Assembly: GCA_024644235.1 (NCBI GenBank)
Contig: JAHELJ010000003.1
Span: forward strand, 62,001 to 126,000
DNA: 64,000 bases
DNA from: Lewinellaceae bacterium
Lineage (GTDB): Bacteria; Bacteroidota; Bacteroidia; Chitinophagales; Saprospiraceae
Direction of reading: 5' to 3'
Below the pieces are notes generated by a model that had not been told where the DNA came from, ran no database searches, and saw only the letters and a program-made list of their open reading frames with translations. The position numbers and the translations under genes were made by a program. Positions 1-6,736 of this stretch are shown piece by piece. Each line of letters begins with the position of its first letter. Positions within the stretch are counted from its first letter, which is position 1.

Positions 1-518
1 AAGACTAAGTGAGCTCACATTGGTTCTTTGTGGCTAAAGCAATACTTACAAGAATGGTCAAGTTAGATTTCGATTAGGAAAATTTCAAGTGTAATCCGAT
101 TTACCTTGAACTTGAAGTATCAGCACTGGTCAACAGAAATGACCCACTCAAATTCATTTTGGGGTGAGGACTAAAGTTATATCCATGCATCTTTATCGAA
201 TTAGGAAATTGTTTGAAGCGGGTTGAATTAGAGCATTGGAATTTCTGACGAAATGTACATTGTTCACGAAAAACAAAATCATGAAACTTCTTCCTAGTGA
301 CCACGGTCATCCTAGCATAACAAACGGGTCTGGAGCCTGGGGAAATCCCCATAATTTGGAGTTGTACCTGTGGAGCCAGATTTGCCGATACTGTGGCCGG
401 GTGAGCCTCCAGCGATCCCCATGGCGCTGAGCCTGTCGTGATGTAGGCGCTGGTGTTAGTAGTCAAGATCAAAACCAAAATCGGTAATCCACTCAGGAAT
501 TTATTAAACAGCTGGAAG
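1..518. other. Stretch without a convincing gene
   Basis: No protein family is recognisable here. A minus-strand reading frame of 125 codons (101-478) is open but has no domain, no signal peptide and an unusual composition, and a shorter plus-strand frame overlaps it. It may be a decayed gene remnant or plain intergenic DNA. The minus-strand nuclease gene ends at its right edge, so its terminator would lie here, but no clear hairpin with a T-run was found. Confidence 0.4.
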
Positions 519-773
519 TTATACCAGCCGCTTCTTCATAAACGCTTTACCAGATCCCGATTTAAGATATTTTTCGAATTTGAAGGCCAGATACTTGTCT
601 GTGAAAACAATATGAGTAACTAATGCAACAGGTAATCTTGTTTTAGTATAATGGATGGAGCCCTGCTCGTGACTTTTCAGACGTGCAGGAAGATTACTTG
701 TACATCCCGAATAATATGTCTGGTCATTACAGCTCAGAATGTAGACAGTCCAAGTGGGTTGTTTAGTGCTCAA
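519..773 (-). CDS. Small GIY-YIG endonuclease-like protein
   Basis: This 84-residue protein is essentially one GIY-YIG nuclease domain, the size usual for the stand-alone UPF0213/YhbQ-like group. The GIY half appears as VYIL (residues 10-13) and the YIG half as YYSG (20-23), followed by the conserved Arg31 and a candidate metal-binding Glu in the FEKYLKSGSGK segment near residue 67. Such proteins nick or cut DNA; the cellular role of the small stand-alone ones is poorly known. The start is odd. No ATG is available in frame before an upstream stop, and the best start is TTG at 773, which gives the usual short N-terminus before the motif. The gene lies next to a field of short palindromic repeats and ssrA. 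A mobilising link with those repeats is conceivable but unproven. Confidence 0.85.
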   Translation of the reverse strand: MSTKQPTWTVYILSCNDQTYYSGCTSNLPARLKSHEQGSIHYTKTRLPVALVTHIVFTDKYLAFKFEKYLKSGSGKAFMKKRLV

Positions 774-1027
774 TTGATCACTTTTTCATGAATCTACATC
801 AAAAATGAGAAGGTCAGCTCGTATAGTAGTACGCGGGATAAACCCTGCTTTACGAAAGCTTCGATGCATCAATGTGCAGTTACTCCACGCGCTGGTGCTG
901 GAGCTATTGCGCTAAAGCCTAGTTCAACGAAGCGCATGCGATTAAAAAAAAGGTGGAGTTTCTCCACCGAAGCCCGGTTGAAGAAATATAGCTTTACTGG
1001 TGAATATCACATACTTTTAAATAGTTA
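774..1027. repeat. Intergenic region with decayed palindromic repeat fragments
   Basis: There is no gene here. Several short segments resemble the palindromic family found upstream of ssrA: a GCTTTACGAAAGCTTCG segment near 855, GCGCTAAAGCC and CAACGAAGCGC near 909-935, and CTCCACCGAAGCCCGG near 962. They look like diverged or partial copies. The region separates the divergent 5' flank of the GIY-YIG gene from the 3' end of ssrA. Confidence 0.45.
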
Positions 1028-1056
1028 GCCCTGCTTCGCATAAAGCTACGCAGGGC
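1028..1056 (-). terminator. Hairpin just downstream of ssrA
   Basis: The arms GCCCTGC (1028-1034) and GCAGGGC (1050-1056) form a 7-bp GC-rich stem directly after the tmRNA 3' end. On the minus strand it is followed by an A/T-rich tract containing TATTTAAAAG rather than a clean T-run. It probably serves as the ssrA terminator. Its loop TTCGCATAAAGCTAC resembles the core of the nearby palindromic repeats, so it may be a co-opted copy. Confidence 0.5.
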
Positions 1057-1059
1057 GAA

Positions 1060-1435
1060 GGTGGAGCTGCCGGGAGTCGAACCCGGGTCCAGCGAAAGTA
1101 CTCATTGGCCTTCTACATGCTTAGTCATTGTTTTTGTTTTCCGGATCAAGCCTGCTCAATGACCAGCCAACTTGATCCGTAGCCTCGAAGAGCTTCACTC
1201 GCCGGCCCGAGGCCTGCCATTGAGCTAACCTGCAGTTTGTTGATGTGCCTTTCCGCTGTGTAGCAGGTGTCAAGCGAAAGGCACAAAGGCTTTCTAATTC
1301 CTAGAATTAGGCAGCCAAGGCAAAGTTAGATTTGCCAATTAAATGGTTCATATCCATTTATTAACGGAGTGAGATATGATCCTCCGGCATGCTTACCAAC
1401 CAGTTCCCTTTCCTGTCGATTCCAATGTCAGCCCC
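1060..1435 (-). ncRNA. ssrA: tmRNA (transfer-messenger RNA)
   Basis: Read on the minus strand, the 5' end is GGGGCTGACATTGGAATCGA and the 3' end is the T-arm GGGTTCGACTCCC followed by GGCAGCTCC and A. The first seven bases GGGGCTG pair with CAGCTCC to form the acceptor stem (one G-U pair), which fixes the ends. The discriminator A is at 1062, and CCA is not fully encoded (CCT follows), so it would be added after processing. tmRNA with SmpB rescues ribosomes stalled on broken messages and adds a degradation tag. The tag frame is visible at 1307-1336. At about 375 nt the length is normal for a one-piece tmRNA. The flank upstream of the 5' end is duplicated further along. Confidence 0.95.
1307..1336 (-). 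other. tmRNA proteolysis-tag reading frame
   Basis: The resume codon is read as GGC at 1336-1334. The encoded tag is GKSNFALAA followed by TAA, preceded by the Ala carried by the tmRNA. The ending ALAA is the usual degron recognised by ClpXP-type proteases. The resume codon is inferred from the position and length of the open stretch and the ALAA end. Confidence 0.88.
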
Positions 1436-1545
1436 TGGTTGTTAGTTGAACAGTTTAAAAGTTTAAGAGGTGTGAGAATTTGCGGTTAATGGGTATCGTG
1501 AGTGCGCGTAATTGGTATGACTCTGTTCTCTCCTGGAGGATCTCG
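1418..1545. repeat. Direct repeat copy 1: ssrA 5' end plus upstream flank
   Basis: This copy contains the first 18 bases of ssrA and the flank that should hold its promoter. It matches 1673-1841 almost base for base: the blocks GTTGTTAGTTGAACAGTTTA and CTCTGTTCTCTCCTGGAGGA occur in both. It lacks the 33-bp palindromic insert and an 8-bp insert present in copy 2, so it is the empty-site version. Confidence 0.9.
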
Positions 1546-1571
1546 TCCGCCGATGCTTTAGCGAAGGTGGA
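1546..1571. repeat. 26-bp imperfect palindrome, unit A
   Basis: The unit starts TCCGCCGATGC and ends GCGAAGGTGGA, with a CTTTAGC-type centre. The outer TCCGCC/GGTGGA arms pair, allowing G-T. It directly abuts the end of direct-repeat copy 1, where copy 2 continues into different sequence. Two sister units lie within 150 bp. Confidence 0.85.
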
Positions 1572-1645
1572 TACTTAGTTCAAAAGTACATAAGGTTAAA
1601 AGCGAAAGAGGGAGTGTGAGTGTGTATTCTCTTTTGAATGACTCG

Positions 1646-1671
1646 TCCACCGAAGCTTTAGCAAAGGTGGA
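1646..1671. repeat. 26-bp imperfect palindrome, unit B
   Basis: Same family as its neighbours. The arms are TCCACC and GGTGGA, which pair exactly, around a GAAGCTTTAGCAAA core. It lies immediately before direct-repeat copy 2, so both copies of the duplicated flank touch a palindrome. Confidence 0.85.
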
Positions 1672-1672
1672 T

Positions 1673-1841
1673 CGATTCCAATGTCAGCCCCTCTTATCCG
1701 CCGAAGCTTTAGCGAAGGCGGATTCGTTGTTAGTTGAACAGTTTAAAAGTTTAAGAGGTGTGAGATTTTGCCGTTAATGGGTATCGGTCATGCGTGAGTG
1801 CGCGTAATTGGTATTACTCTGTTCTCTCCTGGAGGATCTCG
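1673..1841. repeat. Direct repeat copy 2: truncated ssrA start plus flank, with insertion
   Basis: This second copy of the ssrA 5' end and upstream flank carries only the first 18 bases of the tmRNA and so cannot make a functional RNA. Compared with copy 1 it has a 33-bp insertion at 1693-1725 carrying a palindromic unit, an 8-bp insertion near 1787, and a few substitutions. If the ssrA promoter lies in the repeated part, this copy could also fire towards ssrA. Confidence 0.88.
1697..1722. repeat. 26-bp palindrome, unit C, inside a filled site
   Basis: The arms TCCGCCGAAGC and GCGAAGGCGGA surround TTTA. It sits inside the 33-bp stretch at 1693-1725 that interrupts copy 2 of the duplicated ssrA flank. 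The uninterrupted copy 1 shows the sequence without it, so this unit was gained in one copy or lost from the other. Confidence 0.9.
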
Positions 1842-1845
1842 AAAA

Positions 1846-1948
1846 CCCTTAACCTTTGACCTTTGGCCCTTTAACCTTTAACCTTTGACCTTTGACCTTT
1901 GACCTTTGACCTTTAGCCCTTGACCTTTAGCCCTTTTAAGCTCTTTAA
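1846..1948. repeat. Degenerate 7-bp tandem repeat (CCTTTGA)n
   Basis: About a dozen CCTTTGA/CCTTTAA/CCTTTAG units run in tandem with small interruptions, for example five almost perfect ones at 1878-1912. Shorter runs of the same kind recur near 10640, 42535 and 63750. The unit is read on the minus strand as TCAAAGG. The frames open through it encode only low-complexity peptide. Confidence 0.9.
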
Positions 1949-2094
1949 CCTCTTTTGCCAGCCCTTTCAATGAACTTCCAAAGAACAAACGTACGAAAGA
2001 CAGGCTTTGTTCCATCTTTCCCGGTGAAGCGTAAAAAAGCCAAAGTATAGCATTATATTTTTCCTCAGGTATTACTTCCTCAAAGGGAAAGTAT

Positions 2095-3429
2095 ATGTGT
2101 AGCAATCAAAGTAATTTTCATTTGTCATTGTCGGTCCTGGCCATAATATTTTTTTCCTGCGCTGCTGAAAACACAGGCCAGTTACTCCAACCCGTTCCTG
2201 CCAACCCGATCTCCGCAGTCAATCAAGTATCCATCTTATCCGGAGAAGATACCGTGGCCATTGTACATGCCAATATCATTACCGGGGATGGATCAACCGT
2301 CATTCAAGATGGATGTTTGATTATTGAAGGTTCACGAATTACGCAAGTGGGTAAATATTCTGATATCTTGATTCCAGATGATGCCAGGATCCTGGAGGCT
2401 GAGGGTCTCACCATTCTCCCGGGGTTGATCGACGCACATTTTCACTTAGGTACTCTGGATTCTCTGCCGACCATCATGCTGGAAAGGGGGATCACCTCCC
2501 TCCGTGACCCTGGTGCCTGGATCGAGTCGTATCAGAAGGAATTGGACTCAGACAGACATTTGCCTAGACTCTATTTGACAGGACCCCATTTGGACATGTT
2601 CCCACCAGCCTACCCGACAAACTCATATGTCTTGAGAGATCCGGCTGAAGCACGGGCGGCAGTGGACCGCTTTGCCGATCAAGGAGCTTCTGCCATCAAA
2701 ATCTATTTTCGTTCCTCACTCGATATCATCAAAGCGATCTGTGAGACTGCAGATGAGAGGGGAATTCCAGCAACCGCTCATCTTGAGATCACAGATATTT
2801 ATGACGCTGTTGAAGCAGGTATAGATGGTATCGAACATATCACATCCATAGGTTCAAATCTCGTGCCCTATAGGACAGCGGAAGCTTATAAGCAAGCTAT
2901 CCTAAATGATAACAATGCACGACGTATAGGCAGATACAGTATGTGGCAAGAAATTGATCCCAATGGTGATGCGGCTATGCATCTGGCGCAGCACCTCGCT
3001 AGTCATGGCATTTTTGTTTGTCCCACCTTAGGTGCTTTTGAATACCAGGCTGAGGAAGACCTATTTGACAGTTTGCGATATGAAGGGTTTGGCTCGATGC
3101 TGAACTATACAAAAGTATTATTTGATCTGGGTGTTCCTTTGGTCATTGGTTCGCATTCTTGGGTTCGGTATGCCGAGTATGGGTGGGCCTACCATAACGA
3201 GATGGAACTTTTTGCCAAATGTGGTATACCACCCCTGGAAATCATAAAAGCTGCAACCTATAATAATGCAAGATTCTTTCGTGTAGAAGAAGAGTTGGGC
3301 ACTCTGGCACCTGGAAAAAAGGCAGATCTAATTCTCGTATCAGGTGACCCCCAGCAGGACATCGGGATTTTGCGCAATGTAGTTGGAGTCATGCTAGATG
3401 GCAGATGGGTTAGAGCTATAGACTTATAG
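2095..3429 (+). CDS. Lipoprotein amidohydrolase (imidazolonepropionase-like)
   Basis: This is a 444-residue member of the amidohydrolase superfamily. It starts with a lipoprotein signal (hydrophobic stretch ending FFSC, Cys22), so it is likely anchored in an envelope membrane. An N-terminal beta-sandwich strand (VAIVHANIITGDG) precedes the metal-binding barrel. HxH is at His115/His117, the possible bridging Lys at 202, and His229 and His248 follow. The C-terminus has the family ending LAPGKKADLILVSGD. The position that normally carries the catalytic Asp, in a GTD-type motif, reads GSHSW here with His354. Substrate is unknown; relatives cleave cyclic amides, peptides or organophosphates. Activity may be altered by the Asp-to-His change. 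The neighbour downstream is convergent, so it appears to be transcribed alone. Confidence 0.88.
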   Translation: MCSNQSNFHLSLSVLAIIFFSCAAENTGQLLQPVPANPISAVNQVSILSGEDTVAIVHANIITGDGSTVIQDGCLIIEGSRITQVGKYSDILIPDDARILEAEGLTILPGLIDAHFHLGTLDSLPTIMLERGITSLRDPGAWIESYQKELDSDRHLPRLYLTGPHLDMFPPAYPTNSYVLRDPAEARAAVDRFADQGASAIKIYFRSSLDIIKAICETADERGIPATAHLEITDIYDAVEAGIDGIEHITSIGSNLVPYRTAEAYKQAILNDNNARRIGRYSMWQEIDPNGDAAMHLAQHLASHGIFVCPTLGAFEYQAEEDLFDSLRYEGFGSMLNYTKVLFDLGVPLVIGSHSWVRYAEYGWAYHNEMELFAKCGIPPLEIIKAATYNNARFFRVEEELGTLAPGKKADLILVSGDPQQDIGILRNVVGVMLDGRWVRAIDL

Positions 3430-3493
3430 ATCATTTAGATTGTGGCCCTAATTGAAGGAGGTTGGAGTGACCGCTTATTTTCGACCCCAGATT

Positions 3494-4732
3494 CTATGTG
3501 GACATACCTCTTGCCTCAATACGCCAAATGGCTTCCACCTGATCTCTTCTAATCGCATACATCTGGTCGTACAGATTGACCACCGGATCGCAGTGGGAGA
3601 CAATCAGCTCCAGTTTATCACCGACCTTGTATGTGCGTGATGGATTATCATATTGCAGCGTACCGAACTCGTCCGATCCGGATCGATAGCTCATCCCTGT
3701 CTCACCTTTGACAATGGGCCACGGCTGATTGATGGTGCATGCTTTTGCCCCAGCATCTGTTGTGACCTGCCCTTTATACTGATCGTTGACTACTGTGGTG
3801 AGGATCATCAGCGAAGGTTCAAAGTCCGAATAGATCTCATCATTGGTTGCGCCCCCTATGCTCATATACTGAGCATCCATAAAAAGGTAGCTTCCGACCT
3901 GCACATCAGTAAAGAATGGTGTTTCGTGGTCGATATTGTATGTGCCGGTACCACCGCCACTAAAAATCTCTGTGTTAAGTCCAGATCTTTTAAAGAGGTC
4001 AATGGTCTCGCCTGCTGGAGCTAGCCGCGAAAGGGTCTGAGTCTTTCTCTTTTCAAAACCTTTGACATGCTGTGAGCCACCATCATAGCAAAGGATGCCT
4101 CGCAGATGAAGACCAGGCAACCGGTCGATCTCTTGGGCCAATTCCAATGCCGGTTGACCGGGACTGATACCGGTACGATGCCCCCCAGGGTCAACATCGA
4201 CGACTATGTCTGCGGTAATCCCGACGGCGCGGGCTGCCTCAGAGAGGCTGTGGGCATTATTCAAACTGTCCGTCGCCTGAATAAAACCAGCACACCATTT
4301 CCTAAGTCTCATCGCCCGGCTGATTTTCAAGGGGGTCACATTGGTTGTGGTGAGCAGAATCTCTTCAATACCATGCTCGAACATCGCCTCTGCTTCACTT
4401 ACCTTAGCCACACAGATCCCGACGGATCCAGTCTCTAGTTGGAGGCGGGCGATTGCCGGGCACTTGTGCGTTTTGGCATGAGGCCGACTGGCTATGCCAT
4501 TTCCCGAAACTGTCTGTTGTAATGTTTTCAGGTTACGCTCCAACGCGTCGAGGTCCACGCACAAAGCAGGTGTATCAAGGTCCCATTTGGTTATGGTATC
4601 CTCCACCTGCCCATCGCGATCAAATGAATGCATTTCTGTAGTCGAATATCCTTTGACGGACCTGGGAATCCAAAGTGCAGCTGCTCCGGCCGAAAATAAA
4701 AAGCTCCGACGTGATCTGGATAATTTCTTCAT
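3494..4732 (-). CDS. D-threonine aldolase/D-serine dehydratase-like PLP protein, Tat-exported
   Basis: A 412-residue fold-type III PLP enzyme with an alanine racemase-like N-terminal barrel and the DSD1/D-threonine aldolase C-terminal domain. The barrel opens with TPALCVDLDALERN, and the PLP lysine is expected at Lys87 in RPHAKTHK. The metal-binding pair of this family is His380 and Asp382 in SHCDP. The N-terminus SRRSFLFSAG is a twin-arginine signal, so the folded, cofactor-loaded enzyme is probably exported. The family cleaves D-3-hydroxyamino acids to glycine plus aldehyde, or deaminates D-serine; which one applies here cannot be read from sequence. It converges on the lipoprotein amidohydrolase and shares no operon. 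Confidence 0.85.
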   Translation of the reverse strand: MKKLSRSRRSFLFSAGAAALWIPRSVKGYSTTEMHSFDRDGQVEDTITKWDLDTPALCVDLDALERNLKTLQQTVSGNGIASRPHAKTHKCPAIARLQLETGSVGICVAKVSEAEAMFEHGIEEILLTTTNVTPLKISRAMRLRKWCAGFIQATDSLNNAHSLSEAARAVGITADIVVDVDPGGHRTGISPGQPALELAQEIDRLPGLHLRGILCYDGGSQHVKGFEKRKTQTLSRLAPAGETIDLFKRSGLNTEIFSGGGTGTYNIDHETPFFTDVQVGSYLFMDAQYMSIGGATNDEIYSDFEPSLMILTTVVNDQYKGQVTTDAGAKACTINQPWPIVKGETGMSYRSGSDEFGTLQYDNPSRTYKVGDKLELIVSHCDPVVNLYDQMYAIRRDQVEAIWRIEARGMST

Positions 4733-4882
4733 ATCGATAAGATTTTGGAAGGGACTATTGCTTTAATCACCCATGCTAAGGTGCCACTAGATATGGTTAT
4801 TTGATCTCTAGGAAGATACGTATTTGCATCAAGAAAAGGCTTGAATCAAGATGGTCAGGGTAACTTAATAGTTTGTATAAGA

Positions 4883-4912
4883 AAAGGCCTTAGCACTCGC
4901 GCCAAGGCCTTT
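4883..4912 (-). terminator. Rho-independent terminator of the TPR protein gene
   Basis: A perfect 9-bp stem AAAGGCCTT/AAGGCCTTT surrounds a 12-base loop. Read on the minus strand it is followed by TTTTCTTATA. It lies 22 bp beyond the stop codon of the minus-strand gene. Confidence 0.8.
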
Positions 4913-4933
4913 CCCTATAGTCTTTCGAATCTC

Positions 4934-6433
4934 TCAATTCGTGGCTGCTACTGCCTCGGATTTTACATTACTCAACTCCGGCATCGGGAAGCTCTCATTA
5001 GACTTCCAGCTTCGCATATGTTTGTTCCATCTAGTCATCAGCTCCTGCATCCGATCTTCGCCAACATTGTTGGCGACCTCCTGACGATCGGCTGACCAGG
5101 CATTGATGTCCTTGTAAACGGATCGAATGGCGATGCAAGGACCATCGGCGCCAAACTCGTTCCAGTACACATTAAACGGTTGTGAAATCTTCTTCTCCGT
5201 CCACTCCTTTTTAAATTCCTTCATGATCGCTTTTACATCATCTTCATGACCAAACTTGACGAAGCCCTGATATGCTCGAACATAAGATCCCTGTCCTGTA
5301 GACTCATATGCCTCAGGCGTATAAGAGAGATTAGGCATATGGCGCCACAAGGCACGTTCAATACTACTGATGCTGTGCTTGTATTTTTGATACTGCTCTC
5401 CTAACGCATCATGGCTTTCGATCCACTCCTCCCAATCGTCTAGGTAGGTATCTACATCGGCCAATGTCTTACCAACATTTACAGCATAGCTTACAGCATC
5501 ACCTGATGCACTTACCCAAAACTCGTGGAACCCGGTTTCCTCAGCTACCTTTTTGTATTCCTTTCCCCATTGAATGTAATCTGCCATATGCTCAGGTGGA
5601 ACATGCTCCGTCGATACCAGGATAAGATTACCTTCTTCACTCATCATTGATTCAAGCTCCTTGATCTTGTTGGTCGCATTGGTAGCTGCGGGATAATGAC
5701 TTTTTGCTTTCTTGTAAAAAGCCATTGCATTTTCTAAATCTCCCTCCTGCATATAAAAATCAGCCATCGAATCGTAGGAGTTGTAGCCCTCGGGATAAAC
5801 CTCTACGTATTTTTCGAAATGCATTTTGGCTTTTGCTACATCCCCCTTGCCATAATGCATGTAAGCCAGAATATTGTGGATATGTCCGGTGCCATATCCG
5901 TCTTTCTCGTTCTTTGCAAGAAGCTTCTCAAGCTCCGCTATCCGGTCGTCGACATTCTCGATACTCATTGCATAATTCCAATGTACAAAGCGGCCGTCGT
6001 GTGCCAACTCATGCATTTTTCTCCAAATCTCCCGGCGCTCGACATTGCCTTCCCTGCCCCTTTTGGTATCCAGTAAAGAAGCGTAGAGGCGGGAAGTTTC
6101 GTTTTTACCGGCCACCAGTTTTTGGGCCTGCACTTTGTGATATGCTTTTTGATCGCCAGGTGATAGCCAGGAAAGAACAACGTGCGGGGCAAACAAGGTG
6201 GGATCTTCCTCCACTGCCGCTTCAAAAAACGTAAAAGCTTTTTCGCGTTCGATGTTCATCAGGTGGTGCATACCTCTGTGTACTAATTCGTTGGCGAGTT
6301 CGTTATCTCCCGTCCATTCAATGTACTCCGAGGTCGGATCAATGTTTCGTACCTGTCCGACCAGTAGGACAGGAAGTACCATTAGCATTAAAAGGTAGAT
6401 GTGTGCTTTTTTCATAACTACGGTTTTATTCAT
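4934..6433 (-). CDS. Exported TPR protein with a C-terminal alpha/beta domain
   Basis: This 499-residue protein begins with a signal peptide (KKAHIYLLMLMVLPVLLVGQ). A second in-frame ATG at 6415 gives a tidier signal and may be the true start. Residues about 50-265 hold tetratricopeptide-like helical pairs, e.g. ALAYMHYGKGDVAKAKMHFE-type and SMADFYMQEGDLENAMAFYK-type units. The C-terminal 220 residues look like tandem small alpha/beta units of the dimeric-barrel kind (VRAYQGFVKFGHEDDVKAIM). No catalytic motif is seen. A periplasmic scaffold or binding role is a guess. Its own terminator and long upstream gap suggest a monocistronic gene. Confidence 0.75.
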   Translation of the reverse strand: MNKTVVMKKAHIYLLMLMVLPVLLVGQVRNIDPTSEYIEWTGDNELANELVHRGMHHLMNIEREKAFTFFEAAVEEDPTLFAPHVVLSWLSPGDQKAYHKVQAQKLVAGKNETSRLYASLLDTKRGREGNVERREIWRKMHELAHDGRFVHWNYAMSIENVDDRIAELEKLLAKNEKDGYGTGHIHNILAYMHYGKGDVAKAKMHFEKYVEVYPEGYNSYDSMADFYMQEGDLENAMAFYKKAKSHYPAATNATNKIKELESMMSEEGNLILVSTEHVPPEHMADYIQWGKEYKKVAEETGFHEFWVSASGDAVSYAVNVGKTLADVDTYLDDWEEWIESHDALGEQYQKYKHSISSIERALWRHMPNLSYTPEAYESTGQGSYVRAYQGFVKFGHEDDVKAIMKEFKKEWTEKKISQPFNVYWNEFGADGPCIAIRSVYKDINAWSADRQEVANNVGEDRMQELMTRWNKHMRSWKSNESFPMPELSNVKSEAVAATN

Positions 6434-6660
6434 TTTAAAGTTCTAATAAAATTTCATGGTCCTTCTCAGTTTTTGGAAAAGCCTTGCTATATGTTAATAG
6501 TGGGACTGGGATTTGTATAGTGTAAGACGATCGAACCTGGACTGGGGTTAAACAAAAAAGATGCAGCCTCTCACTGTTTTCGCTCTCTGAATTGGAAAAA
6601 AAAAAGAAGTTAGTTAAAAAAGAAGAGAAGTGCATAGTGTTTAGATCGAATGGCCTGCAC

Positions 6661-6668
6661 TATCTTTG
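6661..6668 (+). promoter_or_regulatory. Candidate Bacteroidota -7 promoter element TATCTTTG
   Basis: TATCTTTG exactly fits the TAnnTTTG consensus of the Bacteroidota primary sigma factor and lies 69 bp before the preferred ATG of the beta-propeller gene. A GTTTAG segment about 18 bases upstream is only a weak match to the -33 TTTG. If it is real, the longer N-terminal extension starting at 6650 cannot be translated. Confidence 0.5.
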
Positions 6669-6736
6669 CAGAAGCATTACCAGGGACGGTTTTACGTCAT
6701 TTTTTTATGGTAACTTTTCTATCTCAACGAGGTAAT

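Noticed and set aside
101-478. Minus-strand frame of 125 codons at the left edge
   Set aside because: No recognisable domain or signal; mixed composition. Could be a remnant, but not supportable as a gene.
1546-1722. Palindromes considered as a short CRISPR array or an insertion-sequence end
   Set aside because: Units are 26 bp palindromes without uniform spacers, and no transposase or cas gene is nearby; repeats of REP/MITE type are more fitting.
1878-2105. Minus-strand open frame of 75 codons
   Set aside because: Its C-terminus is a translation of the CCTTTGA heptamer array (KVKGQRSKVKG) and it overlaps the start of the amidohydrolase gene; no family features.
6435-6635. Minus-strand frame upstream of the TPR protein gene
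   Set aside because: Low-complexity Phe-rich N-terminus from a poly-A/T tract and no family features; the region is better explained as a promoter region.
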